DNA of 58,088 nucleotides from Alcaligenaceae bacterium (GTDB taxonomy: Bacteria; Pseudomonadota; Gammaproteobacteria; Burkholderiales; Burkholderiaceae_B): the NCBI GenBank assembly GCA_029263615.1, contig JAJUFT010000005.1, positions 1 through 58,088 on the forward strand. The letters are read 5' to 3'. Made by a program: the position numbers and the translations under genes. A model generated the notes under the pieces. It was given only the letters and a program-made list of their open reading frames with translations. It had not been told where the DNA came from and made no database searches. Within the stretch, counting starts at the first letter, position 1. Every line of letters begins with the position of its first letter. Of this stretch, positions 29,259 to 39,424 are shown in pieces.

Positions 29259-30430
29259 TGGCTGCCCCGGAAACCCGCGTGCGCGTCGTCGTGGCGCCCG
29301 ATTCCTTCAAGGAGAGCCTGTCGGCCGCCCGCGTGGCTCAGGCCATTGCCGAAGGCGTGCGTGAGGCTGCTCCGTCCGCCCACATTCTTTGCGTTCCCAT
29401 GGCCGACGGCGGCGAGGGGTCGCTGGACGCCGTGTTGGCGGCCACCAGCGGCGAGCGGCGTACTGCCACCGTGCAGAACGCCAATGGTGAGCCCTGTGAG
29501 GCGAGCTGGGGTTGGCTGGGGGATCGGACCGCCTTCATCGAGATGGCTGAAGCAGCGGGCCTGGAGCGCATCCCCACCCATGCCCGCCGCGCCCTCCATG
29601 CTGGCACATTCGGCGTGGGGCAGCTCGTGCTTCGAGCCCTGGACGCCGGTGCGCGTCGCATCGTGCTGGGTCTGGGCGGCAGTGCCACCACCGATGGCGG
29701 CGCCGGCTTGTTCCAGGCGCTCGGGGCACGGCTGCTTGACGACCGGGGCCAGCCACTTCCGCCAGGGGGAGCGGCCCTGAACCGTCTGGCCCGTCTGGAG
29801 GTGGACGGGCTCGACCCGCGGTTGACCGGGGTGCGATTTGAAATCGCCGTGGATGTCGACAATCCGCTGTGTGGTCCGCAAGGTGCCGCCGCCATATTCG
29901 GCCCCCAAAAGGGGGCCTCGCCGGAAGACGTCGCGGTGCTGGACACGGGGCTGGCACGCTTTGCCGACCTCTGCCGGCAGCAATCGGGGCGCGACGAATC
30001 CGCAACACCCGGCACCGGGGCGGCCGGGGGTCTGGGCTTTGTCATCAAGACCTTTTTCGACGCCGAGTTCCGACCCGGGGTGGAAGTGATTGCCGAATTG
30101 AGCGCGCTCGACCAGGCGCTGGAAGGCGCCCATCTGGTGTTCACGGGCGAAGGCCGCATGGACCGTCAGACGCTGCTGGGCAAAACGCCCGCGGGGGTGG
30201 CGCGCCATGCTCGGCGTCATGGCGCCGACGTGATCGCGCTGGCCGGCTCATTGGGCGAGGGATACGAAGCCCTTTATGAGATCGGCATCACGGCTGCCTT
30301 CAGTGTGGTGTGCGGGCCCATGACGCTTGCCCAGGCCTGTGAGGATGCCTCCCGCCTGTTGACCGACCGTGCCCGCGACAGCATGTTGCTCTGGCAAGCG
30401 GCCCTGGCGCGTACCGATTCGACGGCATGA
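29258..30430 (+). CDS. glxK: Glycerate kinase (GarK/GlxK family)
   Basis: The protein of 390 residues phosphorylates D-glycerate, giving 2-phosphoglycerate in GarK/GlxK-type enzymes. It starts with VRVVVAPDSFKESLSAARVA and carries MADGGEGSLDAV, GLGGSATTDGGAG and FTGEGRMDRQTLLGKTP, which define the family. The ATG overlaps the TGA of hprA (TGATG), with GGGAGG upstream. With hprA it forms a two-gene route from hydroxypyruvate or tartronate semialdehyde to glycolysis. I see no glyoxylate carboligase gene in the window. Confidence 0.92.
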   Translation: MAAPETRVRVVVAPDSFKESLSAARVAQAIAEGVREAAPSAHILCVPMADGGEGSLDAVLAATSGERRTATVQNANGEPCEASWGWLGDRTAFIEMAEAAGLERIPTHARRALHAGTFGVGQLVLRALDAGARRIVLGLGGSATTDGGAGLFQALGARLLDDRGQPLPPGGAALNRLARLEVDGLDPRLTGVRFEIAVDVDNPLCGPQGAAAIFGPQKGASPEDVAVLDTGLARFADLCRQQSGRDESATPGTGAAGGLGFVIKTFFDAEFRPGVEVIAELSALDQALEGAHLVFTGEGRMDRQTLLGKTPAGVARHARRHGADVIALAGSLGEGYEALYEIGITAAFSVVCGPMTLAQACEDASRLLTDRARDSMLLWQAALARTDSTA

Positions 30431-30615
30431 TGCTTGCTTGACACACCCGCCGTTCTCCTCATTCCGGACTTCCATCGTGGTAGTAAAATCCGCGGGGGAT
30501 CACGATCGCACGCCTCGGGTGGGGGAGCACATGAGAGGGCGGCAGGTCTCGATCATCCGATTCGCGCCGCACCGGCGCACATGCAAGGCATCTTCTTTCA
30601 CGAGCTGGAAATCAT

Positions 30616-31158
30616 ATGAGTCGTCGAATCTCTCGCACTATCGCGTTCCCCCTTGCGGCATTGGCCGTATGCGTGCTCCCCGCGCAAGCGCAGGAAGCGC
30701 TCTACGAGGCGCCGAGCGTCAGTCTTCGGCTGGGCCTGGGAGATCACTATAAGCGCGCCGAACTGGCGTGGGAGTCGCCGACTTTCTGGACATACCGTTT
30801 CGAAGGCGGAAGCCGTCTCGACCTGGTCGGTGAAGTCGGTGCCGCCTACTGGCATGCAAACGGCTCGCGCAGCCCCAACAGCGCCTGGCAGCTGAGCGCC
30901 ATCCCCTTCCTGCGCTGGACCTGGGCCGACCGTTACTACGTCGAGGCAGGCATTGGCGCGACGGTCTTTTCCCGCACCCGGTTTGCGGGCAAGGACATCA
31001 GTACCGCGTTCCAGTTCGGTGACCACATCGGCGTGGGCATGCACCTGACGAAGAACAGCCGTCTGAGCTTGCGCTATTCCCATTTTTCGAACGCCGGCAT
31101 CAAACGTCCGAACCCCGGGCTGAACATCGTTCAGCTGAACTACAGCTACCAATACTGA
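30616..31158 (+). CDS. pagL: Lipid A 3-O-deacylase PagL
   Basis: This outer-membrane beta-barrel enzyme of 180 residues removes the 3-position acyl chain from lipid A, which weakens TLR4 recognition in pathogens. The signal peptide ends near AQAQ|EALYE. The catalytic pair His156 and Ser158 sit in RYSHFSNAGIKRPNPG, the diagnostic PagL motif, and the chain ends in an aromatic residue suited to barrel insertion. The 185-base region before it has no gene; TAAAAT near 30484 could be a -10 element. Confidence 0.93.
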   Translation: MSRRISRTIAFPLAALAVCVLPAQAQEALYEAPSVSLRLGLGDHYKRAELAWESPTFWTYRFEGGSRLDLVGEVGAAYWHANGSRSPNSAWQLSAIPFLRWTWADRYYVEAGIGATVFSRTRFAGKDISTAFQFGDHIGVGMHLTKNSRLSLRYSHFSNAGIKRPNPGLNIVQLNYSYQY

Positions 31159-31159
31159 T

Positions 31160-31202
31160 GTCGTATCATGTGTTGGCACCCCGTATCACGCCAACACACG
31201 AC
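31160..31202 (+). other. Hairpin abutting the epd start codon
   Basis: TGTGTTGGC (31169-31177) pairs perfectly with GCCAACACA (31190-31198), and GTCG/CGAC extends the stem across an internal loop to 31202, two bases before the ATG. There is no Shine-Dalgarno sequence and no T tract. It could end the pagL transcript, or control initiation on the next gene. Confidence 0.55.
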
Positions 31203-31204
31203 AC

Positions 31205-32293
31205 ATGACAGCTTTTTCCGGTCCCGGTTCCACCTCTTCGACCCCTCTGCGCATTGCCATCAACGGTTATGGGCGAATCGGGCGCTGCGTCTTGCGCGCC
31301 CTGTACGAATCCTCCCTGCATGAGCGGGTCGAGGTCGTCGCCATTAACGAACCGTCCGACCTGGCCACCATGGTCTACCTATCGCAATTCGATTCGACGC
31401 ATGGTGTATTTCCGGGAACGGTGGAGCACTACGCAGAGGGGTTGCGCGTGAATGGTCACGACATTCGGGTGACACACGCGACCGAACCGGAGGAGGTGAA
31501 CTGGTCAGACCTCGGCATCGACATGCTGCTGGAATGCTCCGGCCGCTACGGTACCCGGGAGCAATTCGAGCGTTTCCTTCAGGCCGGCTGCCCCCGTCTG
31601 CTGGTGTCGCATCCGGGTGAAAGCGCCGAAGATGTGGATTTCACCCTGGTGTATGGCATCAATGAAGGCCGCATTCCTCGAGATGCCTCGGTGCTATCGA
31701 ATGCCTCGTGCACGACGAATGCCAGTGTGCCCGTCCTGGCCGCGCTGGACGCGCGGTATGGCGTGGAGCATGCCTTCCTCACCACCCTGCATTCGGTCAT
31801 GAATGATCAGCCGCTGATCGACGGCTACCATCACAAGGACCTGCGCCGCACTCGCTCCGCCATGCAGTCCATCGTGCCGGTCTCGACGGGCCTGGCGCAA
31901 GGGGTAGAGCGTCTGTTGCCCGCCCTGCACGGCAAGGTACAGGCCAAGGCGATTCGCGTTCCCATTCATAATGTCTCGGCCATCGACCTGATGCTCAAAC
32001 TGGGGCAAGATATCGATACGCCGTCACTCAACCGGATGTTGCTGGAACTGAGCCAGGGATCCCCGGGGCTGATTTCCTACTCCAATCATCCGCATGCGTC
32101 CATCGACTTCAATCACAACCCGAGTTCAGTGATCATCGATGCCAGTCAGACGCGCACCAACGGCGACGGATTCGCCAACGTATTCCTGTGGTTCGACAAC
32201 GAATGGGGGTTTGCGAATCGCATGCTCGACGCCATGCTGGCCTGGAGCAGCGTCTTTCGCGTGGCGACACCGGCGTCCGCCTCGGCAGGCTGA
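31205..32293 (+). CDS. epd: GAPDH-family dehydrogenase, probable erythrose-4-phosphate dehydrogenase
   Basis: This 362-residue enzyme has the NAD motif [15 protein letters not shown] and the catalytic cysteine in SNASCTTN. The stretch [20 protein letters not shown] matches Epd (DLRRTRAASQSIIP in E. coli) better than GapA (LRRARAA..NMIP). Epd oxidises erythrose 4-phosphate to 4-phosphoerythronate for pyridoxal phosphate synthesis. A divergent GapA is the alternative. The N-terminal extension of about 14 Ser/Thr/Pro-rich residues is unusual. The hairpin at 31160-31202 touches the start. Confidence 0.75.
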   Translation: MTAFSGPGSTSSTPLRIAINGYGRIGRCVLRALYESSLHERVEVVAINEPSDLATMVYLSQFDSTHGVFPGTVEHYAEGLRVNGHDIRVTHATEPEEVNWSDLGIDMLLECSGRYGTREQFERFLQAGCPRLLVSHPGESAEDVDFTLVYGINEGRIPRDASVLSNASCTTNASVPVLAALDARYGVEHAFLTTLHSVMNDQPLIDGYHHKDLRRTRSAMQSIVPVSTGLAQGVERLLPALHGKVQAKAIRVPIHNVSAIDLMLKLGQDIDTPSLNRMLLELSQGSPGLISYSNHPHASIDFNHNPSSVIIDASQTRTNGDGFANVFLWFDNEWGFANRMLDAMLAWSSVFRVATPASASAG

Positions 32294-32366
32294 GTCGGGC
32301 CCACGGACGCGCTCTTGCGAATTTCCCCCTCACGGTCGGGCAGCCCATTCACTCAGAGGTCACATC

Positions 32367-33785
32367 ATGGCAGACATGCGCATCGAAACCGATTCCATGG
32401 GCGAGATCGAAGTGCCGGCCCACCGGTACTGGGGCGCCCAAACACAGCGTTCGATCCAGAATTTTCCGATCGGGGTGGAACGGTTCCGCTGGCAGGCACC
32501 GGTCATCACCGCACTGGGCATTCTGAAGAAGGCCGCTGCGCTGGCCAACCGTGAACTGGGGGAACTGCCCGCCGAGGTGGCCGACCTCATCATCCGGGCC
32601 GCCGATGAGGTGGCGGAAGGCAAGCTGAATGACGAGTTCCCACTGGTGGTCTTCCAGACCGGTTCCGGCACCCAGTCGAACATGAACGCGAACGAGGTCA
32701 TCTCCAACCGGGCGATCGAGCTGGCCGGCGGGCAGCGCGGCAGCAAGACGCCCGTCCACCCCAACGACCATGTGAATCGGGGGCAGTCGTCGAACGACAC
32801 CTTCCCCACGGCGATGCATATTGCTGCGGCGCGCGAGCTGCACCGCCATCTGCTGCCCGCCGTCGGTCGCCTGCGCGACACCCTTGCGGAAAAAGCGCAG
32901 CAGTATGCGCAAGTCGTGAAAACGGGGCGAACCCATCTGCAGGACGCCACGCCCATCACCCTGGGTCAAGAGATCGGGGGCTGGGTCGCCCAGATCGATT
33001 TCGGTCTGGAAGCAGTGAGGGCGGCACTGCCCGGCATCTATGATCTGGCCATCGGCGGCACGGCGGTGGGAACAGGGCTCAATGCACATCCGGAATTCGG
33101 CGACCGTGCCGCCGCGCACATTGCCGAGCTGACCGGATTGCCATTCCGTTCTGCGCAGAACAAGTTTTTCGCCCTGTCGGCCCACGACGGCCTGGTCAGC
33201 CTGTCGGCCGCGCTTCGCACGCTGGCCGGTGGCCTGATGAAAATGGCCAACGATGTCCGCTGGCTGGCCAGCGGCCCGCGCTGCGGAATTGGCGAGCTCA
33301 TCATTCCGGATAACGAGCCCGGTTCCTCCATCATGCCGGGCAAGGTCAACCCCACCCAATGCGAAGCCATGACCATGGTGTGCGTGCAGGTCTTCGGCAA
33401 CGACGCTGCGGTGGCCTTCGCGGGCACGCAGGGCAACTTTCAGCTGAATGTGTACAAGCCGGTGATGGTACACAACGTGCTGGAAAGCATTGAACTTCTG
33501 GGCGATGCCTGCCTGGCCTTCAACGACCATTGTGCCGTGGGGATCGAGCCGAACCTGCCCCGCATAGCCGAAAACCTGGAAAAGAATCTGATGCTGGTCA
33601 CGGCGCTGAACCGCCATATCGGCTACGACAAGGCCGCTGCCATTGCGAAGAAGGCACAAAAGGAGGGGACCACCTTGCGTGAAGCTGCGCTGGCCCTGAA
33701 CTACCTGACGGCGGAAGAGTATGAACGATGGATCGTTCCCATGGACATGACGGCGAACCGGCGAGAACAGGGGGAGCCCCGATGA
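32367..33785 (+). CDS. fumC: Fumarate hydratase class II
   Basis: FumC is the iron-independent, oxygen-stable fumarase of the TCA cycle. The 472-residue protein has the superfamily signature [17 protein letters not shown] and the active-site regions [20 protein letters not shown] and [13 protein letters not shown] 32367 with AGAGG upstream is the start; an in-frame ORF back to 32139 overlaps epd and is rejected. Its stop overlaps the next ATG (ATGA). An oxygen-stable fumarase fits the other stress genes here. Confidence 0.95.
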   Translation: MADMRIETDSMGEIEVPAHRYWGAQTQRSIQNFPIGVERFRWQAPVITALGILKKAAALANRELGELPAEVADLIIRAADEVAEGKLNDEFPLVVFQTGSGTQSNMNANEVISNRAIELAGGQRGSKTPVHPNDHVNRGQSSNDTFPTAMHIAAARELHRHLLPAVGRLRDTLAEKAQQYAQVVKTGRTHLQDATPITLGQEIGGWVAQIDFGLEAVRAALPGIYDLAIGGTAVGTGLNAHPEFGDRAAAHIAELTGLPFRSAQNKFFALSAHDGLVSLSAALRTLAGGLMKMANDVRWLASGPRCGIGELIIPDNEPGSSIMPGKVNPTQCEAMTMVCVQVFGNDAAVAFAGTQGNFQLNVYKPVMVHNVLESIELLGDACLAFNDHCAVGIEPNLPRIAENLEKNLMLVTALNRHIGYDKAAAIAKKAQKEGTTLREAALALNYLTAEEYERWIVPMDMTANRREQGEPR

Positions 33786-34135
33786 AAGTCGCGATCCGGC
33801 GCGTCTACGATGAACCTGGCGACGACGAAGGCGTTCGCGTCCTGGTAGACCGTCTCTGGCCGCGCGGCCTGCGCAAGGAGGCGCTGGAGTACGATCTTTG
33901 GGAAAAGGAGATTGCCCCCACGCCAGCCCTGAGGAAGTGGTTTGGTCACGACCCCAAGCGATGGCAGGCGTTTCGGGAAAAATATTCCGAGGAACTGAAA
34001 ACCGCGGAAGTTCAGGAGCGGCTGCACACTTTGGTGAAACAGGCGGGGAAACGCAACATCACACTGCTGTACGGTGCGCGTGATCCCCAACATAACCATG
34101 CCCTGATCCTGGCCGAAGTCTTGAAGAAACTTTGA
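33782..34135 (+). CDS. DUF488 family protein (YeaO-like)
   Basis: This small protein of 117 residues has the DUF488 core [14 protein letters not shown] near its start, then [16 protein letters not shown] and [13 protein letters not shown]. The conserved Arg, Asp and His residues suggest a nucleic acid or nucleotide-related role, but no function is established. It overlaps the fumC stop by four bases, so it is translated with fumC. It ends 65 bases before the NfeD-type protease gene. Confidence 0.85.
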   Translation: MKVAIRRVYDEPGDDEGVRVLVDRLWPRGLRKEALEYDLWEKEIAPTPALRKWFGHDPKRWQAFREKYSEELKTAEVQERLHTLVKQAGKRNITLLYGARDPQHNHALILAEVLKKL

Positions 34136-34200
34136 AGGAGGCTGCAGCCGCATTCCGCTGCGTTTCTTGAACGGCCAAGCTGGGCGATGCAGGAGGCAAT

Positions 34201-35589
34201 ATGATCAAGTGCCTGATACTGTGCCTGTCCTGGCTCATCGTGGGGCTGTCCATGCCCGTCCAGGCGCAGGTACCGTCCCCCATCCGGGTTCTGGAAGTGC
34301 AAGGCGCCATCAGCCCTGCAACGGCCGATTTCATCACCACCGGCATTGCCGACGCCGAATCGGCCGGGGCACAGTTGCTGGTGCTGGAACTGGACACACC
34401 GGGAGGACTGGATGCCTCCATGCGGGACATCATTCGCCGCATGCTGTCCGCCCGGCTACCCATCGTGGTCTATGTTGCCCCCGGCGGCGCGCGGGCGGCT
34501 AGTGCCGGCACGTTCATTCTGTACGCCAGTCATATTGCCGCCATGACGCCGGCAAGCAATCTGGGCGCCGCGTCGCCCGTGGCGGTCGGGGCGGGCATGC
34601 CGGGCGGAAGGCAGGGCGAACCCGCGAAGGGCACCGCTGAAGAGGGCAATGCAAAACGACCGGGCGATACCCTCGAGGCCAAGGCAATGAACGACGCAGC
34701 CGCGTATATCCGCAGCCTCGCTGAGCTTCGCGGTCGGGACGCCGACTTTGCGGAAGCCGCCGTGAGAGAGGCCCGCTCGATTTCGGCCGGGGAAGCCCTG
34801 AAGTCTGGGGTGATCGACCTCATTGCGCCCAGTCTCGATTCGCTGCTGTCACAGCTCGATGGCCGTACGGTGGCCCTGGCGGATGGGCAGCGCCTCACGC
34901 TCTCGACGCAAGGCGTGAGCGTCGAGCGGGTGGCGCCGGACTGGCGTCACCGCATGCTGGCGTTTCTGGCCAACCCTCAACTGGCCGTCATTCTGTTGAT
35001 GCTGGGCATCTACGGCCTGTTCTTCGAAATGATGAGCCCCGGTGCAGCCCTGCCGGGCGTGGCGGGCCTGATCTGCCTGCTGCTGGGTCTGTACGGCTTG
35101 CAGATGCTTCCCGTGAACTGGGCGGGTGTGGCGCTGCTGTGCCTGGGCCTGCTGATGATGATCGGCGAAGTCTTTCTGCCGTCCTTTGGTGCGCTGGGGG
35201 TGGGCGGGCTGCTTGCCTTCGTACTGGGTGGCCTGTTCATGACGGGGCCGGACGTGCCCAGCTATTACGAATTGTCCATTCCTTTCCTGGTGTCGGTGGG
35301 CCTGGCCAGTGCCGTGATTCTCATCGGAGCCGGAACGGTGGCGGTGCGCAGCCGCCGCTGCAGGTCGGTGATCGGACATGAGGCCATGCTCGGGGAACAC
35401 GGCCGGGTGGTCGGGATCGAAGGCGGGGTGGTGTACGCCGAAATTCGGGGAGAAAACTGGCGCGTGATGTGCAAGGAGCCGCTGCAGCTGGGAGACGAAA
35501 TCGTCGTCACGGGATCGCAGGACCTGAAATTGCGGGTGGAGCGCAGTCGCAGCGTGGAATCGGACACCTCTTCGCCTCAGTCGGCCTGA
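34201..35589 (+). CDS. NfeD-family membrane serine protease (ClpP-like)
   Basis: The protein of 462 residues has a signal peptide (residues 1-23), a periplasmic ClpP-fold protease domain with a Ser101 (RAASAGTF) and Lys161 (EAKAMND) dyad, four or so membrane helices between about residues 255 and 370, and a C-terminal OB-fold NfeD domain. In archaea such NfeD proteases cleave the C-terminal region of stomatin-like proteins. A slipin gene follows after 28 bases, forming the conserved NfeD-stomatin pair. Confidence 0.9.
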   Translation: MIKCLILCLSWLIVGLSMPVQAQVPSPIRVLEVQGAISPATADFITTGIADAESAGAQLLVLELDTPGGLDASMRDIIRRMLSARLPIVVYVAPGGARAASAGTFILYASHIAAMTPASNLGAASPVAVGAGMPGGRQGEPAKGTAEEGNAKRPGDTLEAKAMNDAAAYIRSLAELRGRDADFAEAAVREARSISAGEALKSGVIDLIAPSLDSLLSQLDGRTVALADGQRLTLSTQGVSVERVAPDWRHRMLAFLANPQLAVILLMLGIYGLFFEMMSPGAALPGVAGLICLLLGLYGLQMLPVNWAGVALLCLGLLMMIGEVFLPSFGALGVGGLLAFVLGGLFMTGPDVPSYYELSIPFLVSVGLASAVILIGAGTVAVRSRRCRSVIGHEAMLGEHGRVVGIEGGVVYAEIRGENWRVMCKEPLQLGDEIVVTGSQDLKLRVERSRSVESDTSSPQSA

Positions 35590-35617
35590 AGAGAAAATGG
35601 AATCGAAGGAGAAAAGC

Positions 35618-36397
35618 ATGTTCTATGAGTTCAACATCGGCCTGACCGTCCTGCTGGTCGTCGTGGTCGTGATCGCCGCCAATGCCCTGCGCATTCTGCG
35701 CGAGTATCAGCGCGGGGTGGTCTTCACCTTGGGGCGGTTCAGCAGTGTGAAGGGGCCGGGTCTGATCTTCGTGATTCCCATTCTGCAGCAAATGGTGAGG
35801 GTGGATCTGCGCACCGTCACCATGGATGTCCCGAGTCAGGATGTGATCTCGCGGGACAACGTCTCGGTGAAGGTCAGCGCGGTACTGTATTTCCGGGTGG
35901 TCGAGCCGGACAAGGCCATCATTCAGGTGGAACGTTATCTCGAGGCGACCAGCCAGCTGGCGCAGACCACGCTGCGTGCCGTGCTGGGCAAGCATGATCT
36001 GGACGAAATGCTGTCCGAGCGCGAAAAACTGAACATTGACATACAGAAGATCCTCGATGCACAGACCGAGAGCTGGGGCGTCAAGGTGACCAACGTCGAA
36101 ATCAAACACATTGACCTCAACGAAAGCATGGTTCGCGCCATCGCCCGACAAGCGGAGGCCGAGCGCGAGCGGCGTGCCAAGGTCATTCATGCCGAAGGCG
36201 AACGCCAGGCCGCGCAGGCCTTGTCGGATGCGGCACAGGTCCTCTCCGAGCAGCCCGCTGCCTTGCAGCTGCGCTACCTGCAGACCCTCACGCAAGTGGC
36301 GGGCGACAAAACCTCGACGCTGGTCTTTCCGGTGCCGGTGGACATCATCGACCGCCTCATCAAACCGGGTGCTAAGAACGAAAAGGAAAGCGCATGA
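35618..36397 (+). CDS. Slipin/stomatin-like SPFH domain protein
   Basis: The 259-residue protein has one N-terminal membrane segment (about residues 5-24) followed by an SPFH/Band 7 domain with [20 protein letters not shown] and a charged coiled coil rich in Ala/Glu/Arg at [20 protein letters not shown]. It probably oligomerises at the inner membrane as a scaffold. ATG 35618 has AAGGAG at good spacing; an in-frame ATG at 35597 lacks one. It pairs with the NfeD protease upstream, and its last four bases overlap gnd, an unusual link to sugar metabolism. Confidence 0.9.
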   Translation: MFYEFNIGLTVLLVVVVVIAANALRILREYQRGVVFTLGRFSSVKGPGLIFVIPILQQMVRVDLRTVTMDVPSQDVISRDNVSVKVSAVLYFRVVEPDKAIIQVERYLEATSQLAQTTLRAVLGKHDLDEMLSEREKLNIDIQKILDAQTESWGVKVTNVEIKHIDLNESMVRAIARQAEAERERRAKVIHAEGERQAAQALSDAAQVLSEQPAALQLRYLQTLTQVAGDKTSTLVFPVPVDIIDRLIKPGAKNEKESA

Positions 36398-37449
36398 AGG
36401 TGGGAATGATTGGTCTGGGGCGCATGGGCGGGAATATGGCGCAGCGCCTAATGGCAGCGGGACACGAGTGTGTGGTTTACGACGTGGATGCCACCGCCAG
36501 GGAGCGGGTGGCTCGCGAGGGCGCCGTGGCCTGCGACACCCTGGACGTGCTGATCGATTTGCTGGAAGCCCCCCGGGTGATCTGGCTGATGCTGCCCGCG
36601 GCCGTGATCGACACTGCGCTGGGTGAGCTGCACCCCCTGTTGGGAGAAGGCGATGTTGTGGTCGATGGCGGCAATTCCTGCTGGCGTGACAGTGTGCGGC
36701 GGGCTGCCGACATGACGGCGCGCGGACATCTCTTCATGGATGTGGGCACCAGCGGTGGCGTGCGTGGTCTGGAGCGCGGCTACTGCCTGATGGTGGGCGG
36801 GCCCGCCGCGGGCTTCCAGCGGATCGAACCGTTGCTCATCGCGCTGGCGCCGGGAGCGGCCGCCGCGGCACCCACGCCGGGCCGCCACATCGGGGGAACG
36901 GCGGAACAAGGCTACCTGCACTGCGGGCCCGCAGGGGCAGGGCATTACGTGAAAATGATTCATAACGCCATCGAGTACGGCATCATGGCCGCCTATGCAG
37001 AGGGCTTCAACCTGTTGCACCAGGCGGGGCAGGGCATCGAAGGCAGTGAAGGGCGCGGCAGAGCGGCCTCGCCCCCGCGGCCGGAACATTTTCTCTACGA
37101 TTTCGATCTGCCGGACATTGCGGAGCTGTGGCGGCGCGGTAGCGTCATCGGTTCCTGGCTGCTGGACCTCACCTCGCAAGCCCTGCACGCCGACCCGGGG
37201 CTGGAACGCTACGCAGGGCGCGTCTCCGATTCCGGCGAGGGGCGCTGGGCCTTGGGCGCCGCAATCGATCTCGGCGTGCCGGCGCCCGTGCTGTCAGCGG
37301 CTCTGTTCAGTCGCTTCGCTTCGCGTGACGCTGAAACTTTTTCCATGCAGGTGCTCTCCGCCATGCGCGAACAATTCGGCGGCCATCTGGAAGCGTCCGC
37401 CGCCGCGCACACCGAACGAGTTCCGCCTCCGCGAGCAGGTGATGCATGA
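36394..37449 (+). CDS. gnd: Short-type 6-phosphogluconate dehydrogenase (decarboxylating)
   Basis: The enzyme of 351 residues makes ribulose 5-phosphate, CO2 and NAD(P)H. It has the Rossmann motif [10 protein letters not shown] and the catalytic [19 protein letters not shown] with its Lys and Asn. It is the short form related to GntZ/YqeC rather than the 470-residue enteric Gnd. After beta strand 2 it reads [11 protein letters not shown]: an acidic residue where NADP enzymes have Asn-Arg-Thr, which favours NAD. ATGA overlaps join it to the slipin before and zwf after. Confidence 0.9.
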   Translation: MKVGMIGLGRMGGNMAQRLMAAGHECVVYDVDATARERVAREGAVACDTLDVLIDLLEAPRVIWLMLPAAVIDTALGELHPLLGEGDVVVDGGNSCWRDSVRRAADMTARGHLFMDVGTSGGVRGLERGYCLMVGGPAAGFQRIEPLLIALAPGAAAAAPTPGRHIGGTAEQGYLHCGPAGAGHYVKMIHNAIEYGIMAAYAEGFNLLHQAGQGIEGSEGRGRAASPPRPEHFLYDFDLPDIAELWRRGSVIGSWLLDLTSQALHADPGLERYAGRVSDSGEGRWALGAAIDLGVPAPVLSAALFSRFASRDAETFSMQVLSAMREQFGGHLEASAAAHTERVPPPRAGDA

Positions 37450-38843
37450 CGGTATATTCAGAGTCCTCCCAGCAGGCCGACGCACTGGTTCTGTTCGGCA
37501 TGACCGGCGACCTGGCCTACAAGAAGATCTTTCCGGCGCTCTACGGGCTGGCAGCCCGCGGCGCCCTGCACGCCCGCGTGGTGGGGGTGGCGTCCTCCCG
37601 CCTCAGTCAAGAGGCGCTCCATGAGCGCATTCGCAACAGCATCGTTGAGGCAGGGAAGAAAATCGACGAATCAGCCATGCAGACACTGCTCGAGCGCGTC
37701 AGCTACGTGAGCGGCGACTACAACGATCGCAGCGTATTCGAGCGTCTCAAGCAGGCACTGGAAGGGTGCGAGCGCCCGGTCCATTATCTGGCAATTCCCC
37801 CCAGCCTGTTCGAAACCGTCATCGAGGGCCTGGCCGACGCCGGGCTGAGTCGGCAGGCACGCGTGATTCTCGAGAAACCCTTTGGCCGCGACCTGGCCTC
37901 CGCGCGCCATCTGAACCGGATCGCGTGTGCGGTATTCCCTGAAGAGGCCATCTACCGCATCGATCACTTCCTGGGCAAGGAAGCGATCATGAACATCGTG
38001 TATTTCCGCTTTGCGAACACGTTTCTGGAACCCCTCTGGAACCGGAATTATGTGAGCAGCGTGCAGATCACGCTGGCAGAGTCCTTCGGCGTGGAAGGGC
38101 GGGGGGCCTTTTATGAAAGCGCAGGGTGCCTGCGGGATGTGATTCAGAACCATCTGTTTCAGGTGGTCGGGCTGCTGGCCATGGAACCGCCTGCATGGCG
38201 CGCCTATGAAGCCGTGCAGCTCGAGAAGACCAAGGTCTTCCGGGCCATGCGGCCGTTGGAGCCCAGCGACCTGGTGCGGGGACAGTACCGGGGATACCGG
38301 CAGGAAGCGCACGTCGATCCGCAATCCGATGTGGAAACGTTCTGCGCCTTGCGTCTGTCCATCGATTCATGGCGGTGGCAGGGGGTACCGTGGTTCGTGC
38401 GTTCCGGGAAATGTCTGGCCAATACGGCGGCCGAGGTGCGGGTGCAGCTCAAGGCACCGCCCCAGAAGCTGTTCGCGGATTCGGCCCCCGTGGACGGGCG
38501 GGCCAATTATCTGCGATTCCGGCTCGCGCCCCGTGCGGAAGTGGCGTTGGCAGCACGCGTGAAGCGGCCGGGCAAGCAGTATGTGGGAGACCAGCGGGAA
38601 CTGCTTCTATTGAATGCAGCCGCCGATGCCGATTCCCCTTACGAGCGCCTGCTGGGCGACGCCCTGGCAGGAGACCGTTCCCTGTTTGCCAGCCAGGATG
38701 CCGTGGAGGCGTCGTGGGCCGTGCTGGACAAGGTGCTGACGGAACATGAAAAAGCCCTTCCGTACGAGAAGGGCTCATGGGGACCCGGGGAGGCGGATGC
38801 GCTGCTCGGGCCCCATGGGCCCTGGCATAACCCTTGCCTGTGA
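37446..38843 (+). CDS. zwf: Glucose-6-phosphate dehydrogenase
   Basis: The 465-residue enzyme opens the oxidative pentose phosphate path. The substrate site [11 protein letters not shown] is clear, with Phe in place of the common Tyr. The dinucleotide fingerprint reads [17 protein letters not shown], and the end of beta strand 2 reads GVASSRL where NADP-preferring enzymes carry an arginine (GVAR or GTAR), so NAD use is possible. It overlaps gnd by four bases. No 6-phosphogluconolactonase gene is present. The last 100 bases contain the terminator of the convergent uspA. Confidence 0.93.
   Translation: MTVYSESSQQADALVLFGMTGDLAYKKIFPALYGLAARGALHARVVGVASSRLSQEALHERIRNSIVEAGKKIDESAMQTLLERVSYVSGDYNDRSVFERLKQALEGCERPVHYLAIPPSLFETVIEGLADAGLSRQARVILEKPFGRDLASARHLNRIACAVFPEEAIYRIDHFLGKEAIMNIVYFRFANTFLEPLWNRNYVSSVQITLAESFGVEGRGAFYESAGCLRDVIQNHLFQVVGLLAMEPPAWRAYEAVQLEKTKVFRAMRPLEPSDLVRGQYRGYRQEAHVDPQSDVETFCALRLSIDSWRWQGVPWFVRSGKCLANTAAEVRVQLKAPPQKLFADSAPVDGRANYLRFRLAPRAEVALAARVKRPGKQYVGDQRELLLLNAAADADSPYERLLGDALAGDRSLFASQDAVEASWAVLDKVLTEHEKALPYEKGSWGPGEADALLGPHGPWHNPCL
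38749..38775 (-). terminator. Terminator of uspA lying inside zwf
   Basis: AGCCCTTC (38753-38760) pairs perfectly with GAAGGGCT (38768-38775) around a 7-base loop. On the minus strand the stem is followed by five T residues (38753-38749), giving a textbook intrinsic terminator for uspA, whose stop is 90 bases upstream. It sits within the zwf coding region, so the 3' ends of the two convergent transcripts must overlap. Confidence 0.8.
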
Positions 38844-38864
38844 GGGCCCATGTGTCAATGCGTC

Positions 38865-39293
38865 TTACTTGACCAGAAGAACCGGGATGTCGACCAGGCT
38901 GAGCACCTTGGTGGTGACGGAGCCGAGCAACATGCCGGCCACGGTACCCAGACCGCGCGTACCCATCACGATGGTGTCGGCATTTTTCTTCTTGGCATAG
39001 TCGGCAATCGTCTGCGCGACGGGCCCGACCAGCACTTCGGATTCATAGGCAATGCCGGCGGCGTCAAGCACCGCCTTGGCGGGTGTCAGAGCCTTTTCGC
39101 CTTCTTCCTGATAATAGGCCTGGATTTCGTCGTGCGAGAAAAAGCGCTTCACGTTGCCGGAAACGATGGGCGGCACGGCCGTGACCAGCAGCAGTTTGGT
39201 GTTGGCCGATTCTTCCTTGGAAATCTCGATGGCGCGTTGCACGGCCCGCACGGAGTTCTCGGAACCGTCGACGGGAAGAAGTATCGTTGTCAT
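38865..39293 (-). CDS. Universal stress protein UspA family
   Basis: The 142-residue protein has the UspA fold with the ATP-binding motif G-2X-G-9X-G-S seen as MGTRGLGTVAGMLLGSVT, so it belongs to the nucleotide-binding subgroup. It starts MTTILLPVDGSENS. ATG 39293 is preferred; the upstream in-frame extension to 39488 runs into the divergent GH15 gene. It converges with zwf (21 bases between stops) and diverges from the GH15 gene, with 131 bases of shared promoter region. Confidence 0.92.
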   Translation of the reverse strand: MTTILLPVDGSENSVRAVQRAIEISKEESANTKLLLVTAVPPIVSGNVKRFFSHDEIQAYYQEEGEKALTPAKAVLDAAGIAYESEVLVGPVAQTIADYAKKKNADTIVMGTRGLGTVAGMLLGSVTTKVLSLVDIPVLLVK

Positions 39294-39424
39294 TGTTGCC
39301 CCTAGTGGAATGAATAAGCTTTCGCAAGGGCGCGGGCGACCACCGCCATGCCCCATGCATAACGTGTCCATGGTACGAAAATTCATGGAACTTGGGGTGA
39401 TTTTAATCAAAAGGACCAATATAG

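Noticed and set aside
32139-32366. N-terminal extension of fumC
   Set aside because: It overlaps the end of epd in another frame and is not part of the fumarase fold; ATG 32367 has a ribosome site.
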